DNA of 64,000 nt from Pseudophaeomoniella oleicola. Lineage: Eukaryota; Ascomycota; Eurotiomycetes; Phaeomoniellales; Phaeomoniellaceae. This document shows positions 1 to 10,347 of the stretch, piece by piece. The stretch is taken from NCBI GenBank assembly GCA_003868215.1, contig QWDQ01000076.1, positions 36,222 to 100,221 of the forward strand, written 5' to 3'. How positions within the stretch are numbered: position 1 is the stretch's first letter; each line of letters starts with the position of its first letter. The translations under genes and the position numbers were made by a program. The notes under the pieces are model-generated. The model saw only the letters and a list, made by a program, of their open reading frames with translations. It was not told where the DNA came from and did no database searches.

Positions 1-531
1 GAGAATGACGGCAGCCTCGCCTCGGCGATTTCTGCCCTCATCACTGTCCTCTCCAGCATGGCGTATTATGACCAACTCCCGCAGTTCACCACCTCCGCCA
101 ACGCCACCCAGGTCTTCTTCACCACAGTGCTGTACCCGCAGAGCTACCGCGGCTTTACAGCTTTCGTCGTCGTGCTGTCCCTGCATCTTTTGGCCATCGG
201 CATCGTCACCACGACATTCATATCCCGTTCGCGCTATACCCTCTTAGGCAATTCGTGGCTGCTAGTCACACAGATCTTCAGTGCCGAGACCAAAGTGATT
301 TTCGAGGGGGACGGGTTAGAAGTCGCCAAGGACAGTGAGATTGAAAATATGCTGAAAATGATAGGGGAGGAGCACGGAGGACCGGGCACGAAGCCGGCTG
401 CAAACGACCACTATGGCGTTGGCCTTTCCAAGCAGTCTGGGAGGGTCGAATTGATTCAAAAGGAGGAAGCGGCTGAGACATTTGTAAAGAGGAGGAGGAG
501 GAGGAGGATGGAGAAGCTAGAGCGGGATTGA
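1..531 (+). CDS. C-terminal part of a fungal membrane protein (5' end outside window)
   Basis: The frame is open from the first base of the window, so the gene starts upstream and only its last 176 codons are visible. One clear hydrophobic segment lies at about visible residues 51-74, after a short conserved-looking stretch (MAYYDQLPQF at residues 20-29). The tail is polar and charged and ends in a run of six arginines followed by MEKLERD. This layout, a last membrane helix followed by a cytosolic basic tail, resembles large multi-spanning fungal proteins of unknown function, but I cannot name a family. The ATG at 58 is probably internal, because the residues before it also look coding (ISALITVLSS). 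Confidence 0.6.
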   Translation, partial: ENDGSLASAISALITVLSSMAYYDQLPQFTTSANATQVFFTTVLYPQSYRGFTAFVVVLSLHLLAIGIVTTTFISRSRYTLLGNSWLLVTQIFSAETKVIFEGDGLEVAKDSEIENMLKMIGEEHGGPGTKPAANDHYGVGLSKQSGRVELIQKEEAAETFVKRRRRRRMEKLERD

Positions 532-1502
532 TATCCATAGAAGACGGTCCGTAGCCAAATGCAAAGGTTGGCTAGTAACGGGCTTGAAGATGTAAACTGC
601 GAGGTATGATAAGTACCTACTGACCGAATGTCAAATCAGCAACACATTGAATGCAATGCAACGCAACATATCCCCCCCCCTCTCTCTCTCTCTCTGGCAA
701 TGCTAGGTGCCGTTGACCGGAAGCTGACGACGCATTTGTGAGTGAGAATTCAACTGCCGTCATCGGGCTAGGTGGGGTGCCTTCTGCTGCTGAGCATGAT
801 CCAGTGTCATATACTGAACGTTTGAGAATGCATTCGCCATGGTCGAACAAGGGAGAAGCAGTTGGAAATATGAGCACAAGGATTGTGAAAGACAATAAGA
901 ACACCATAAAATGGATAATGAGAAATTGAAGACTTTTGTTCATCATCCTGTTCATAGGAAATCCCCCACCAAAGCTACTGTCAGATGAAGTCATGATCAG
1001 GCTGCATCTAATTACCTGAAAAGGTGTACCAGCTTTAAATAGCCCCAATTGTAAGCCGGCCAGGCTGAGTGGGCATGAGGCTGAACGACACAAGGTGGAG
1101 GGGGCCCAGGACAGAGAATAGGTAGTCAGCTTCTGGCTCAAGGTTCAAGATTCAATCCATGAGGATTCCATCCTCTAAAGATATTGAATCTTAGTACTGT
1201 AGCCATTGTCTTGCTCACCGTCTTGTAACAGGAACAATAATATCCATCAATAGTATGGTGTTTTCTCAGTGTGCATGCCAATTCATGATACACTACTATT
1301 GCAGGTACGTAAGGCAAAGCTTTTGAAAGTGTTTCTGATGTTGAAATTCTGGACTAGCCCTTTCCCGTTACTACTGTCCAAATCTACATCAGTAAAGCGC
1401 AATCACGTAGAGTCAATATTAGTTGATGTGAGAGGTATTTATGTTACTTAATTTATTGTATCAATTAGTTTTAAGAGTATAAGCTATTTAAATGCTTACA
1501 GT

Positions 1503-1580
1503 ATTCAAACAGCGAAACCTGTTTCCCTCCGTTGAAGACGTCTCTTTGCACCTGAAACGCATATCAATGGTCTGGGCCAA
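1503..1580. repeat. Degenerate dispersed repeat, copy 1
   Basis: It shares TTCAAACAGCG with copy 3 (from about 4484) and CCTGAAACGCA with copy 2 (1797-1866). The shared blocks are in the same order and spacing in all three copies and are followed by a common ATGGTC-like block. The copies have diverged, so the unit is old. The family is unknown. Confidence 0.4.
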
Positions 1581-1796
1581 TCCGGATGATACCCCTTTGA
1601 CTCCAGGCCAGATGAACGATAAGTACCTTCGCGCATTTGTGGTAGCGGACAAATGAGTCCGAGATGGAGGGTAAGATTTCATGCACGACTCGCTCTCCTG
1701 ATGCAGCCAAAAGTTATCAGTGTTTGCCTTGATGTGCCCCTGCCATATTACGCGTAATCGGAGCAGATTGAAATCATACATGGTATAAGGAACCGT

Positions 1797-1866
1797 CCAT
1801 TCAACGGCATACTACCTTGTTCAAGACCTTTCTGCGCCTGAAACGCAGTTGTCTTCCACAGTCTAT
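1797..1866. repeat. Degenerate dispersed repeat, copy 2
   Basis: It shares CATACTACC and TTCAAGAC with copy 3 and CCTGAAACGCA with copy 1, in the same order. Similarity to copy 3 may run further downstream (an ACAAAGC-containing block follows in both). Confidence 0.4.
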
Positions 1867-2281
1867 GGTCGTATGTGAAAGAGTCCACAACAAAGCAGTA
1901 TATAACAGGGAAGGAAAGTCAAGGATAACACATACCTAGGTATCTATATAGATGCAATGTTGTCGAACATCATAGTGTAAGTTCTAGGGTATACCTTCTC
2001 CACATACGATCATAGACTGCAGCCAGGCACGCATCACACTGCGCAGCCTGAAGATGTAACGGATCAATGGCGCCAAGGGTGCCATGAGCTGATTGATCGC
2101 GGTCGGTAGAGCGGAGGGCTGCTACCGCCTCACCTGGCACAACGCATTTCTGAGTCCAGAGGAGGCATGAGCTTCCTACCTAATAGACGCCGACCAACAG
2201 CCATGGACAGGCAGTCGACGGTGAATCGATTGTGAGAAAGCAACAGTTCAGGAATCAAAGTATAATACTGCCGTTCTCCTT

Positions 2282-4258
2282 TCACTTGATTTCAAATTCC
2301 ATCTCTTCGAGGATCCCCGCTTCAAGCATGCTTGTCGCCTCCCCGTCCATCATCTCTGACACCCACGCCTCTCCAAGGAAGTGATAGGAGGAACGGTTCT
2401 TCTCCGCCTGTGGTGTTGACCCGATTGAATGAATCTGCCTGAGGATCAACGGCGTGCGAGCTCCAAACAGGACGACGACGTCGTCGTTTTCACGCATTGC
2501 AGAGGGACCGAGCCCCATGAATTGCGTTGCATCGATGGTGGTTAGGAAAAAGCGCCGATCGTCGCACATTCTCGAGGCTGCTCTGTCGAAGCGCTGCCAG
2601 TCTCCTTCTTCCGATTCAAATTTATCATTGGGTGTGTAAGGCCTTACGGTGCCGTCAGTAGTACTAATACTGCTCGAAAGGTCATCGGTTGCTTCACCGT
2701 AATCAACAATGCCGAAGAGCTGGTTTAGATGATTGATATAGGCAAAAAAGTCAAAGTAACATTTAAGTCTGTCATCCACGTCGAGTGCATCCACGTTGTC
2801 ATAGCCAGCATTCATTTCACACGTGAGCGTACGGGCAAATATGAGCCGCGCCGCAGTCTTCTCAACGTCCCTTGGCTGTTGAAGATTGACTGTTTGATGC
2901 CACAAGTGCCACGCAACTGGAGGCCTAGCCGTCGTTTCTGACAATACCTCGCTAGCAAGTCCGAATTGCTTGTAGTCCATGATGTCGGAAACCAATTCTA
3001 CCCTGCCAAGTCTCACGCCTCGTAACCTGAGACTGCTTGGGGCGATGTATGAGAAGTCTTCGAGTCTGCGATCTCCGCTGGGATAATGAAGATCGTCCTC
3101 GTAACCAATCCTCGTTGATTCTGTAAGGGAGCAGTCCCAGCGTGGCACCCAGGATGGAAACGTTGACAACTGATCGAAACTCGAAGGGTGTTGGACGTAT
3201 GACAATATTGACAAGTCTTTATATGACTTGAGAGCGGCCACAGCGAGTTCAATGTACAGTTCGACCACAGATTTTCGGTAAGTGACTTGTATCGAATTCA
3301 TGATATCCTCATCTTTGAGGAGACCCAGTATGCCATAGATCTTGTCTCTCGGATCGGTGGCACCGAAGCCTCGATGCCGAAGCAGAGCATCAAGAATATT
3401 GTCGAATTGTAGATCAGGATCCGAATAATTCCACATCGTGACAGCATTTTCGATTGGAATTCCCTGAAGTAGAGGTGGAGCACGGAAATCATGCTCAATC
3501 ATTTGTGCTTCAATCCAATCAGCTGTGATGCCCACAACGTACCATGGTATATCGACGTCGCCACACATCAATACTGAATCCTGTGAAACAACTATCTCTT
3601 GGACGCACCAAATCCTTGAGAACCATTCTCTGGAGAAGAAATCTGCCAACGCTTCCCAGAATGGCCAGATCTGTCCGTCTGAAAAATCCCCAAATGCGCC
3701 TAAGCGATCTAGGGCAGCATGCACGACCTTCAACTCGCCAGGCAGATCGACCCATCTCAAACCACGACTTCGACAATTGCATTCAATTGTCTGTACAATA
3801 GCGGCCATCAGGGTCAGAGCACATTCTGAGCTCTGCTTATTGTCTGGGCCAAGCCATACCATCACCCGAACTGCTTTCTCGTAGATTTTCCCCATGATAC
3901 TGACCTGCGCGCTCCGTTCATCCATGTCATTCTGATTGATGCAGATTGCGTCAGCCCAAATGAGTCGTGAGCGGTTCAACAAGCGGAGCCGCTGCAAGGC
4001 ATCTCCCAGGCTTTTGCCAACCGAAACCACGTTTCCGTTCACTCTTATTGTCGTCCTCACTGACGGATCTCCCCACACATACGAGAGTGCTTCGAAGGGC
4101 GAATTATCATCAAGCTCAATGTAGAGTAGCTTACATTCAAGAGAAGACTGAGGCAAACCTGGCTTAAGCTGTAGAAGTCGAAGAGTGTGAGGTGTCGGCA
4201 GAGGTTCGTAGATACCGCGCGTTTCAGGCCTGTGGTCTTCAAAAGGTTCGTCACTCAT
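2282..4258 (-). CDS. HET-domain (heterokaryon incompatibility) protein, 658 aa
   Basis: This is a single open frame of 658 codons from an ATG at 4258. The N-terminal third carries the hallmarks of the HET domain (Pfam PF06985): FEALSYVWGDP at about residues 56-66, IWADAICINQND at about 100-111, and a following KIYEKAVRVMVWLGP block. A later block, RGFGATDPRDKIYGILGL, is also typical of this family. The C-terminal half is variable, as is usual. HET proteins act in non-self recognition during hyphal fusion and can trigger cell death. Whether this one is an active incompatibility gene or one of the many paralogues cannot be told from sequence. No intron is needed. Confidence 0.93.
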   Translation of the reverse strand: MSDEPFEDHRPETRGIYEPLPTPHTLRLLQLKPGLPQSSLECKLLYIELDDNSPFEALSYVWGDPSVRTTIRVNGNVVSVGKSLGDALQRLRLLNRSRLIWADAICINQNDMDERSAQVSIMGKIYEKAVRVMVWLGPDNKQSSECALTLMAAIVQTIECNCRSRGLRWVDLPGELKVVHAALDRLGAFGDFSDGQIWPFWEALADFFSREWFSRIWCVQEIVVSQDSVLMCGDVDIPWYVVGITADWIEAQMIEHDFRAPPLLQGIPIENAVTMWNYSDPDLQFDNILDALLRHRGFGATDPRDKIYGILGLLKDEDIMNSIQVTYRKSVVELYIELAVAALKSYKDLSILSYVQHPSSFDQLSTFPSWVPRWDCSLTESTRIGYEDDLHYPSGDRRLEDFSYIAPSSLRLRGVRLGRVELVSDIMDYKQFGLASEVLSETTARPPVAWHLWHQTVNLQQPRDVEKTAARLIFARTLTCEMNAGYDNVDALDVDDRLKCYFDFFAYINHLNQLFGIVDYGEATDDLSSSISTTDGTVRPYTPNDKFESEEGDWQRFDRAASRMCDDRRFFLTTIDATQFMGLGPSAMRENDDVVVLFGARTPLILRQIHSIGSTPQAEKNRSSYHFLGEAWVSEMMDGEATSMLEAGILEEMEFEIK

Positions 4259-5347
4259 ATCTCAAGCATGGTAAGAGTCATTGGTGCAATTATTTGTGTA
4301 GCTGACGTGAACACCGCAGCCGTTGAAGAGGAAGCATAGACGCAGATGAAGCTGCTCATTTTATGTAAAGCATAAGTAGGTCTCAATAGCGGTTCAACTG
4401 ACCGGTTACTTGTGCCTGTCAACGCATACCAGGTACTAGTAGTCAGAGCCCATCAAGTTCATACAGAAATGAGCAAACGCCCTCTTCAAACAGCGTCATA
4501 CTACCACTCTCGTTCAAGACGTTTTCTGCACTGACGTACCAGTATTCAATAGGTCATAATCATACAAGACAATAAACAAAGCCGCTGTAGTAGGCACATA
4601 GCAGACGAGAAAGGACTGAAGCGTAATGATCACCGCCCTTTAACCTGAGCGATACCTCCTTAGGCAATCTCACTTAAGAGACCCCAAGAGCCTAGAACTA
4701 ATTAACGGTTCTGGCCGCCCATGTCACGCGTTGGTTGCGGCAGAGTCGCCTGTTCTGCTGGGGGTTCCTGGGCACGGCTGGAGCTACTGTAGGCAGGTAT
4801 GGCGAGGCTTATAGATAAAGTAGGGGATCGTCCTCACCGCTAATTAGGTACAACAAAACATTCCTTTTCTTATGTTTCTTTGACGACTCTGCTTTCAATA
4901 CTGAACCAGATGTATATTGTTCACAGTCGGGCGTGCGCATTCCATCTCATATGCCTTCGAATCAATTCACATCACCAGTCCCTGTAACCCATCATGTTTA
5001 CCAGACAGGAAATACGGCCACCCCTATCATGAGCATGGAATAAATACCCAACTAGCCTTATCACGAAGTAACTAGTCCAGGTAGTAAGTAAGGTAGCCAG
5101 CCTATGGAGGGGTAGGGCCGAGGCGGCACAATTGCCGTGACAAGGAACTATTGCTTTAGTAGGGGCTTCAACGGCGCGTTGTATTCAACTTTTTGTGACC
5201 CCTCCCTCTACTACTGCCGCGCCGTCCATAAGAGTCCGGTCGCGCGCACTTGTCGATGTCCTCCTCGTAGGTTTTGTACAAAGACGTCCTTTCAAACCGG
5301 ACTAGAATACAGAAAAGAAAGGAGAGAGAGAGAGAGAAAGAGAAAGA
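4259..5347. promoter_or_regulatory. Divergent intergenic region between the HET gene and the reductase
   Basis: The two flanking genes read away from each other, so this 1.1 kb must hold both promoters. A purine tract dominated by GA repeats (about 5319-5346) directly abuts the reductase ATG at 5348. Copy 3 of the degenerate repeat lies at about 4484-4557. I saw no other gene. Confidence 0.5.
4484..4557. repeat. Degenerate dispersed repeat, copy 3
   Basis: It carries TTCAAACAGCG as in copy 1, and CATACTACC plus TTCAAGAC as in copy 2, then a CAATAGGTCA block that aligns with CAATGGTCT in copy 1. It lies in the promoter side of the first HET gene. Confidence 0.4.
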
Positions 5348-6415
5348 ATGACATCCTCAGCGCCATATACAACGAAGCAATGGATCCTTGCATCCAAGCC
5401 TACCGGTGCCCCCGTCCTCTCTGGACCTGATGCGACATTCAAGCTTCAGACCGCTACTCTGCCGCCACTGAAAGACGGCCAGCTCCTGGCAAAGGTACGG
5501 TACTTCTCGAACGACGCAGGCCAGCGCAACTTCATTGAGAGCACCGTCGCACCCGAGCGTCTCTATGTACCCGACGTCCCGGTCGGCTCGCCTATGCGAT
5601 CGGGCATCATTGCCGAGGTCGTGGAGTCCGCCTCACCTTCTTTCAAGGTCGGAGATCTGGTCGTCGACTTCCACTTGGGCACGTGGAGCGAGCTCGTCAT
5701 CTTGGATGCGGCCACTTCTCAACCCGCCGCTCCATTACCCGCCGACCTTTCGATCACGCACTACCTTGGTGCATTTGGGGCCCCCGCGCTAGCGGCCTAT
5801 ACAGGCTTGTACTACGCGGGGGAGGCGAAGCCGGAGCACACCATTGTCGTCTCGGCAGCAGCCGGAGCAACAGGCAGCATGGCCATCCAAATCGCGGTGC
5901 ACATACTAGGAGCCAAGCGCGTGGTTGGTATTGCCGGCTCCGACGAGAAGTGCGCCTGGGTACGCGACCAGCTCGGCGCCCATGCATGCATCAACTACAA
6001 GAGCCCAACCTTCCTCGAGGACCTGAAAGCCGCCACCCCGGACGAAGTAGACCTATACTTCGACAACGTCGGAGGCAAAGTACTCGACGCCCTCCTAACA
6101 CGCATGAAAAAAGCCGGCACCGTCGCCGTCTGCGGCGCCGTCAGCACCTACAACACGAGCGACCCTATGTCCCTCGTGAACTGGTTCGAAGTGATCTCCG
6201 CACGCATCACCATCCGCGGCTTCATCATGCTCGACTACATGGACAAGATCCCGTCGATCCTCGGCGAACTCATCGGGGCCGCCGTCGCCGGCAAGATCAA
6301 GTTGCAGGACGCCGAGACTGTGATCGAGGCCCGGCTCGAGGATCAGCCGGGCGTGTGGTGGCAGTTGTACTCCGGTGTAAATCAGGGGAAACTTGTCACG
6401 AAGCTCATTGTATAG
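5348..6415 (+). CDS. NADP-dependent medium-chain reductase (prostaglandin reductase / leukotriene B4 dehydrogenase type), 355 aa
   Basis: This 355-residue protein matches the zinc-independent branch of the medium-chain dehydrogenase/reductase superfamily. The nucleotide-binding motif AAAGATGSMAIQIA starts at about residue 167. It is followed by IAGSDEKCAWV, then the family-typical DLYFDNVGG and a GTVAVCGAVSTYN block. The N-terminal catalytic fold includes a PVGSPMRSGI segment. No structural-zinc cysteine cluster is visible, which fits enzymes that reduce activated alkenes with NADPH. The length is normal for the family, and the ATG at 5348 gives the usual N-terminus (TTKQWILASKP). The exact substrate is unknown, and the enzyme is probably cytosolic. 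A GA-rich tract sits immediately before the start codon. Confidence 0.92.
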   Translation: MTSSAPYTTKQWILASKPTGAPVLSGPDATFKLQTATLPPLKDGQLLAKVRYFSNDAGQRNFIESTVAPERLYVPDVPVGSPMRSGIIAEVVESASPSFKVGDLVVDFHLGTWSELVILDAATSQPAAPLPADLSITHYLGAFGAPALAAYTGLYYAGEAKPEHTIVVSAAAGATGSMAIQIAVHILGAKRVVGIAGSDEKCAWVRDQLGAHACINYKSPTFLEDLKAATPDEVDLYFDNVGGKVLDALLTRMKKAGTVAVCGAVSTYNTSDPMSLVNWFEVISARITIRGFIMLDYMDKIPSILGELIGAAVAGKIKLQDAETVIEARLEDQPGVWWQLYSGVNQGKLVTKLIV

Positions 6416-7553
6416 ATGAAGAAAGAAAGAAGAAAGATCAAGAACAACTACCTAAGTATACCTGATTTTTCGGTCTTTTTTTTTTTTTTTTTTTCCTTCG
6501 AGATCTGTAAGTTTTACCGTATCTTATTGCAATTCCCTGGTCGTTGCAATCGCACGACGTCAACGGCGTTACTACTTAGTAGTCTTCTTCAAGCCTCTCT
6601 CAAGTTGGTAGGTAGGTAGGTACCTAGCAGGTCCATTATCTATATAGATTGCAGAAAGAAGCCACGAGATGAGAAAATGATTCGATTCGATCCGACCTTC
6701 AACACCTCAGGTAGAGAACCGATCACGTAATCAAGGTTGTCTTCAAACCCGTTTCTTTCCTAGGTACCTACATTAATAATAATACCTCATTCTTTCTCTC
6801 CGACCTGTAACCAACGGGGGCAGAACCCTGCATGCATGACCATTCATGCACACACTCACACACTCACACCCTTCCCCCCTTCCTTCCTCTCTTCCTTCCG
6901 TCCTTTTGGCCTTTCAGAATGATTTCAGTTCGCCGCTAATTCTGGACAAACATATTGAATTCCCCCGCCCCCATCCCCCATCCCCATCCTTCCCCCTCAA
7001 CCCTTACCCCAACTGACTGACAGGCTACATACCCTGATTAGTAGGTAGCTATGTCATGAGGCGTACTTGCTTATTCGACCACCTTCAAACTTCGACCGGG
7101 CATTTCAGTTTCCAATGAAAAGCCATGGATCAGGGATGGATGTCCTTATCGCAAATGGGCTACAAAAAAGGTTGTTCTACGACAGCAACTTCTCATTGGG
7201 GTCATGAAAGCCCTTGCAAGGGCTGAGGTGGTCGACAATGAACACCCATGTTTGTCGGAAGGTAAGGCTACCCTGCCTGTCAACACTGCCCATTGAAAGG
7301 GCAGCTAAGCCCTGCCTTGCGGCGGTGGTGGCTCGGTGGAATATGCATGACGTGTCAGCATCAGCCTTTTGGTACGACAACCACCTTAAATATACAACTT
7401 ACCTCGCTTCGAAACATATCTACCATCGTTTTGATGCTTGATCTCTACCTCTCGTGTAGAGCGGTCGTTATGTTCCTCTGCCAAATCGCATCGATATAGC
7501 AGAGAAAAATAATTACGTGCCTTAAAGAGCATTCGCATAAAAACGTGCAAAGC
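6416..7553. other. Intergenic region, no supported gene
   Basis: It contains a T-run (about 6476-6494), a TAGG/TACC palindromic cluster (about 6607-6627), CA-rich simple sequence near 6850 and a C-rich segment near 6960-7010. It presumably holds the reductase terminator and the promoter of the CorA-like gene. Confidence 0.55.
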
Positions 7554-9545
7554 ATGTCGGTAAGAGGAGATTCTGGCAGTACTTTGGTGCCGGCGGTGAC
7601 GGGCCATGTTCATGAGCAGAGCGAGATGGAGATGGCTAACCATGCCACAATCCTGGATATCGACCCTGATGCTCGTGTCCCCACGGATGGCATGACCTCC
7701 AGCAACCCTACTGTGGAAGACCTCCTCCGTCTGGGTCCTGCTCAAATTATGGGCCACGACCAGTATCAAAGCTCACGGATTCGTTGGGTCCACCTTCGCT
7801 CAAATTGCATGAGCTGGATCGAAGAACTCATGGACAGAGTACGCGAAGAGAGGTGTCTCAATATGGTTGACAATCGTTCCGCCAAACCATCGACTCCGAC
7901 GAAAGTCAATCCATTCTTGCGGAAGGATCTGTGGGCGAATATGTTCCATGGCAAAGCGTCTGACCAAGTTCAGTCTCGATTCATGGGACCGACATGCACG
8001 CCATTCGCCATCCACCCGGGAGACGAACAGTCGGACTCTAGCGGCCAATCGACCCCTGATCCCGGAGACAATATTGTCCTATACGTACCCTACCTGAACT
8101 GGGAAACAGCAAATGCCTGGGATGAGCGACAGCAACTACGGGATGATGTCGCACAAAAACGGTCAACTAAAGCTCAAGCGGACTGTGAACTCCTCGAGAA
8201 ATATCTCTGTCACAAGACAGCTCCGCTGCACGACCGACGCACCCTCCACCAAGCCTACTATCATAACTTTGCCACGACGCGATCCCTTCCCGAACGTACG
8301 CAAGTCATGCAACATTTCACCGCAGAAATGACCTCAAAATCTGAACCGAAATTGATCGTCGTAGATCAGTTGTGGCTCTGGATCATCCGAGGCACCGGAG
8401 TGGCGGACGACGAGGGCGAGCAGAGGCTGACCCCGGACTTAGTCATCACGGCTTTCCCGGGCAGATTCAATGGCCGCAATAACTCTGCCGATATATATCA
8501 TGGTATCATTGAACATCTTGAGCATGGTCTTGAGGTACCCCTGCGAAAGGCCAATGACCTCGCCGCTGTCATCGTTGATCATTGCAGCGGCGTGTTCTTC
8601 CAACCTCAGCTAGAGTCTGACAAGTGGTTCCTCGAATTCTTTGCAACCGCCATTGGGATTATTCGTGAAGACCAAAAGTCCGCTTTCGCCGCCTTTTGTG
8701 CGGCGTCTGAACGGCTGGAGCATCTGCAAACCGATCAGGCCTCGCTGGTGGAAGTCTCTCGGATGCTTGAACATCGTGCATTTTCCATCAGCATCGAGAC
8801 TGGCCTTTTCAAGCGGATCAAGGATATCATCAATGAATTTGCCTGCATCGACTATATCTTGGGACGACAAGAAGATGTCGTACGACAGCTGTCACGTGTA
8901 CGGAGATCGCGCAGCCTGAAAACAGTCTGTGAGGTCGTACAAGAACGCAGACGTCAATGGAATGGTATTGGCGAGACCGCCCAGCTCGCCTACAATGAAA
9001 TCCAAGCCCAAATGGACGTGAAGCAGAAGCAGAGCAGCCTGGCCGAAGCGAGAACAAGCAGATATCAAGTCGAAGATTCTGCACGACATGGACGGGTCAT
9101 GCTCCTATTCACCGTTGTCACCATCATCTTTCTGCCCATGTCGTTCCTCGCAACCTGGTTCGGGATGAATCTCAAGGGCACAACTGACAGCGGACAACTG
9201 AGACTCGGCGCCATCGCAGCCGTCATCTTCCCCTTCACCATCATCCTTGCCGTCATGGCATTGGCGTTTGCTTTCAGCGAAAGACTTCGAGACTGGTTAT
9301 CCGGGTGGGTGGATCGGACAATCCGTGGGATTCTGAGCTGTCTCGGTATGCATGGGAGGTCCGGGCGGAGAAGAGACAGACAGACCAGGCCTCGAAGCAG
9401 GAGGCATCATCTTACCAACATTGGTCGAAGAGACGATATGAGATTGGGAAGGATCATGGTAGAAAGCCGGGAGGAGGAGGATGAAGGCGGACCCAAGCGA
9501 GATAGTGTTGGCTGTGTTGACTCCGTTGAGGACGCATTAGTATGA
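7554..9545 (+). CDS. CorA-like divalent-cation transporter family protein, 663 aa
   Basis: The C-terminal part has two membrane helices (about residues 513-533 and 551-573). The first ends in TWFGMN, with the GMN signature of the CorA Mg2+ transporter superfamily at residues 537-539. A long soluble N-terminal half precedes them, with family-like blocks RRTLHQAYYH and LIVVDQLWLWI, and a helical stretch before the first helix. Fungi carry many such CorA-like proteins, often as expanded families with unknown substrates, so transport of Mg2+ itself is only an inference. The frame also opens 9 nt earlier at a GTG. I chose the ATG at 7554. The tail after the second helix is basic and arginine-rich. 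Confidence 0.85.
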   Translation: MSVRGDSGSTLVPAVTGHVHEQSEMEMANHATILDIDPDARVPTDGMTSSNPTVEDLLRLGPAQIMGHDQYQSSRIRWVHLRSNCMSWIEELMDRVREERCLNMVDNRSAKPSTPTKVNPFLRKDLWANMFHGKASDQVQSRFMGPTCTPFAIHPGDEQSDSSGQSTPDPGDNIVLYVPYLNWETANAWDERQQLRDDVAQKRSTKAQADCELLEKYLCHKTAPLHDRRTLHQAYYHNFATTRSLPERTQVMQHFTAEMTSKSEPKLIVVDQLWLWIIRGTGVADDEGEQRLTPDLVITAFPGRFNGRNNSADIYHGIIEHLEHGLEVPLRKANDLAAVIVDHCSGVFFQPQLESDKWFLEFFATAIGIIREDQKSAFAAFCAASERLEHLQTDQASLVEVSRMLEHRAFSISIETGLFKRIKDIINEFACIDYILGRQEDVVRQLSRVRRSRSLKTVCEVVQERRRQWNGIGETAQLAYNEIQAQMDVKQKQSSLAEARTSRYQVEDSARHGRVMLLFTVVTIIFLPMSFLATWFGMNLKGTTDSGQLRLGAIAAVIFPFTIILAVMALAFAFSERLRDWLSGWVDRTIRGILSCLGMHGRSGRRRDRQTRPRSRRHHLTNIGRRDDMRLGRIMVESREEEDEGGPKRDSVGCVDSVEDALV

Positions 9546-9984
9546 ACAGGTCTGTACTGTTACATAGGCTAGGTACTGCTGTATTCTACACATGCCATCA
9601 TTTCCTGTACTGCTGCTCTAGGGATGAAGATTGTGTGCACGAGCATAAGGCCCCTTCGTATGCCTATGATGAAATTCCTAGTAGTGCATTATGGGTCGTT
9701 ACTAAGATGTACTTCGTAAATGAACTCATCAAAAAGATGACCACCAACTGTGATCGAAAAGGCGAGGCCACTGCTACTGTAGTAGGTGGTAATCTTCGGA
9801 AGCAGCGTCTAGCTGCCTCCTGGCAGCCTAGCAGTAAATCGCCCCACCTAGATTTAGGACAACCTAGTTTTGGAACACTTTTTGAACACCAAAACGCTCA
9901 AAACGCCTGTATAATTAAAGTTATAAACAACGCCTATAACGCATTAAATTTGAAAGTTGAACATGAAGCTATTTATAGGCGTTA
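9546..9984. other. Transition zone before the AT-rich block
   Basis: Base composition falls sharply towards AT along this stretch. A frame that begins at the CorA stop runs to 9985 but has no domain and changes composition midway, so I do not call it a gene. It holds two short inverted repeats: GTTTTGG / CCAAAAC within about 9868-9896, and AACGCCTATA / TATAGGCGTT at 9929-9938 and 9974-9983. Confidence 0.5.
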
Positions 9985-10140
9985 ATTATATGTTTTACGT
10001 AGTACGTTAAAGGTTTTATTTATTATTTTTAATAATATAGATTGAATATAATTAGATAGAAGGAAAAATGAAGAAACCTCTTATAGGATCTAAAATATAT
10101 CTAGAGAGAGCGAGATTATTAGTTTTAATATTAAGATAGA

Positions 10141-10347
10141 CTAAACCCAATACTACAAGTAATAACACAGAAAATATATCTTTTTATAAATATATAAATT
10201 ATTTAATTATTTATTACTGAATTAGTCTGATAGCGAATCCTTAAAATATATTTAATTAATTTATTTAAATTAAAAAGTTTAGTATTTTAAGAAATTTAAT
10301 TAATTACAGTATAACGCTAAAAAGAGAATTAATTAATTTAATATATA
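10141..10347. repeat. Left long terminal repeat (RIP-mutated)
   Basis: It pairs with 20545-20750. The first bases are CTAAACCCAATACTAC here against CTAAACCTAATACTAT on the right. The left copy is less mutated in this 5' portion. Near the 3' end the left copy reads AATTAATTAATTTAATAT where the right copy keeps AACTGGTTGGCCCAGCAC, so here the left copy is the more mutated one. The true 5' end may lie up to about 30 bases upstream. Confidence 0.75.

Larger units (their letters stand above)
532..2281. other. Intergenic region, no supported gene
   Basis: This 1.75 kb stretch has only short overlapping frames without recognisable domains. It contains a C-run followed by a (CT)n microsatellite at about 671-697 and two copies of a degenerate repeat (about 1503-1580 and 1797-1866), described separately. 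The membrane protein (+) and the HET gene (-) converge on it. Confidence 0.6.

Noticed and set aside
5683-6465. 260-codon open frame overlapping the reductase in another frame
   Set aside because: It is very rich in Arg, Pro and His, with no domain. It is a GC-rich shadow of the real reductase frame.
9542-9985. 147-codon frame whose ATG overlaps the CorA-like stop
   Set aside because: It has no domain, its composition drifts into the AT-rich block, and such overlap is not usual in fungi.
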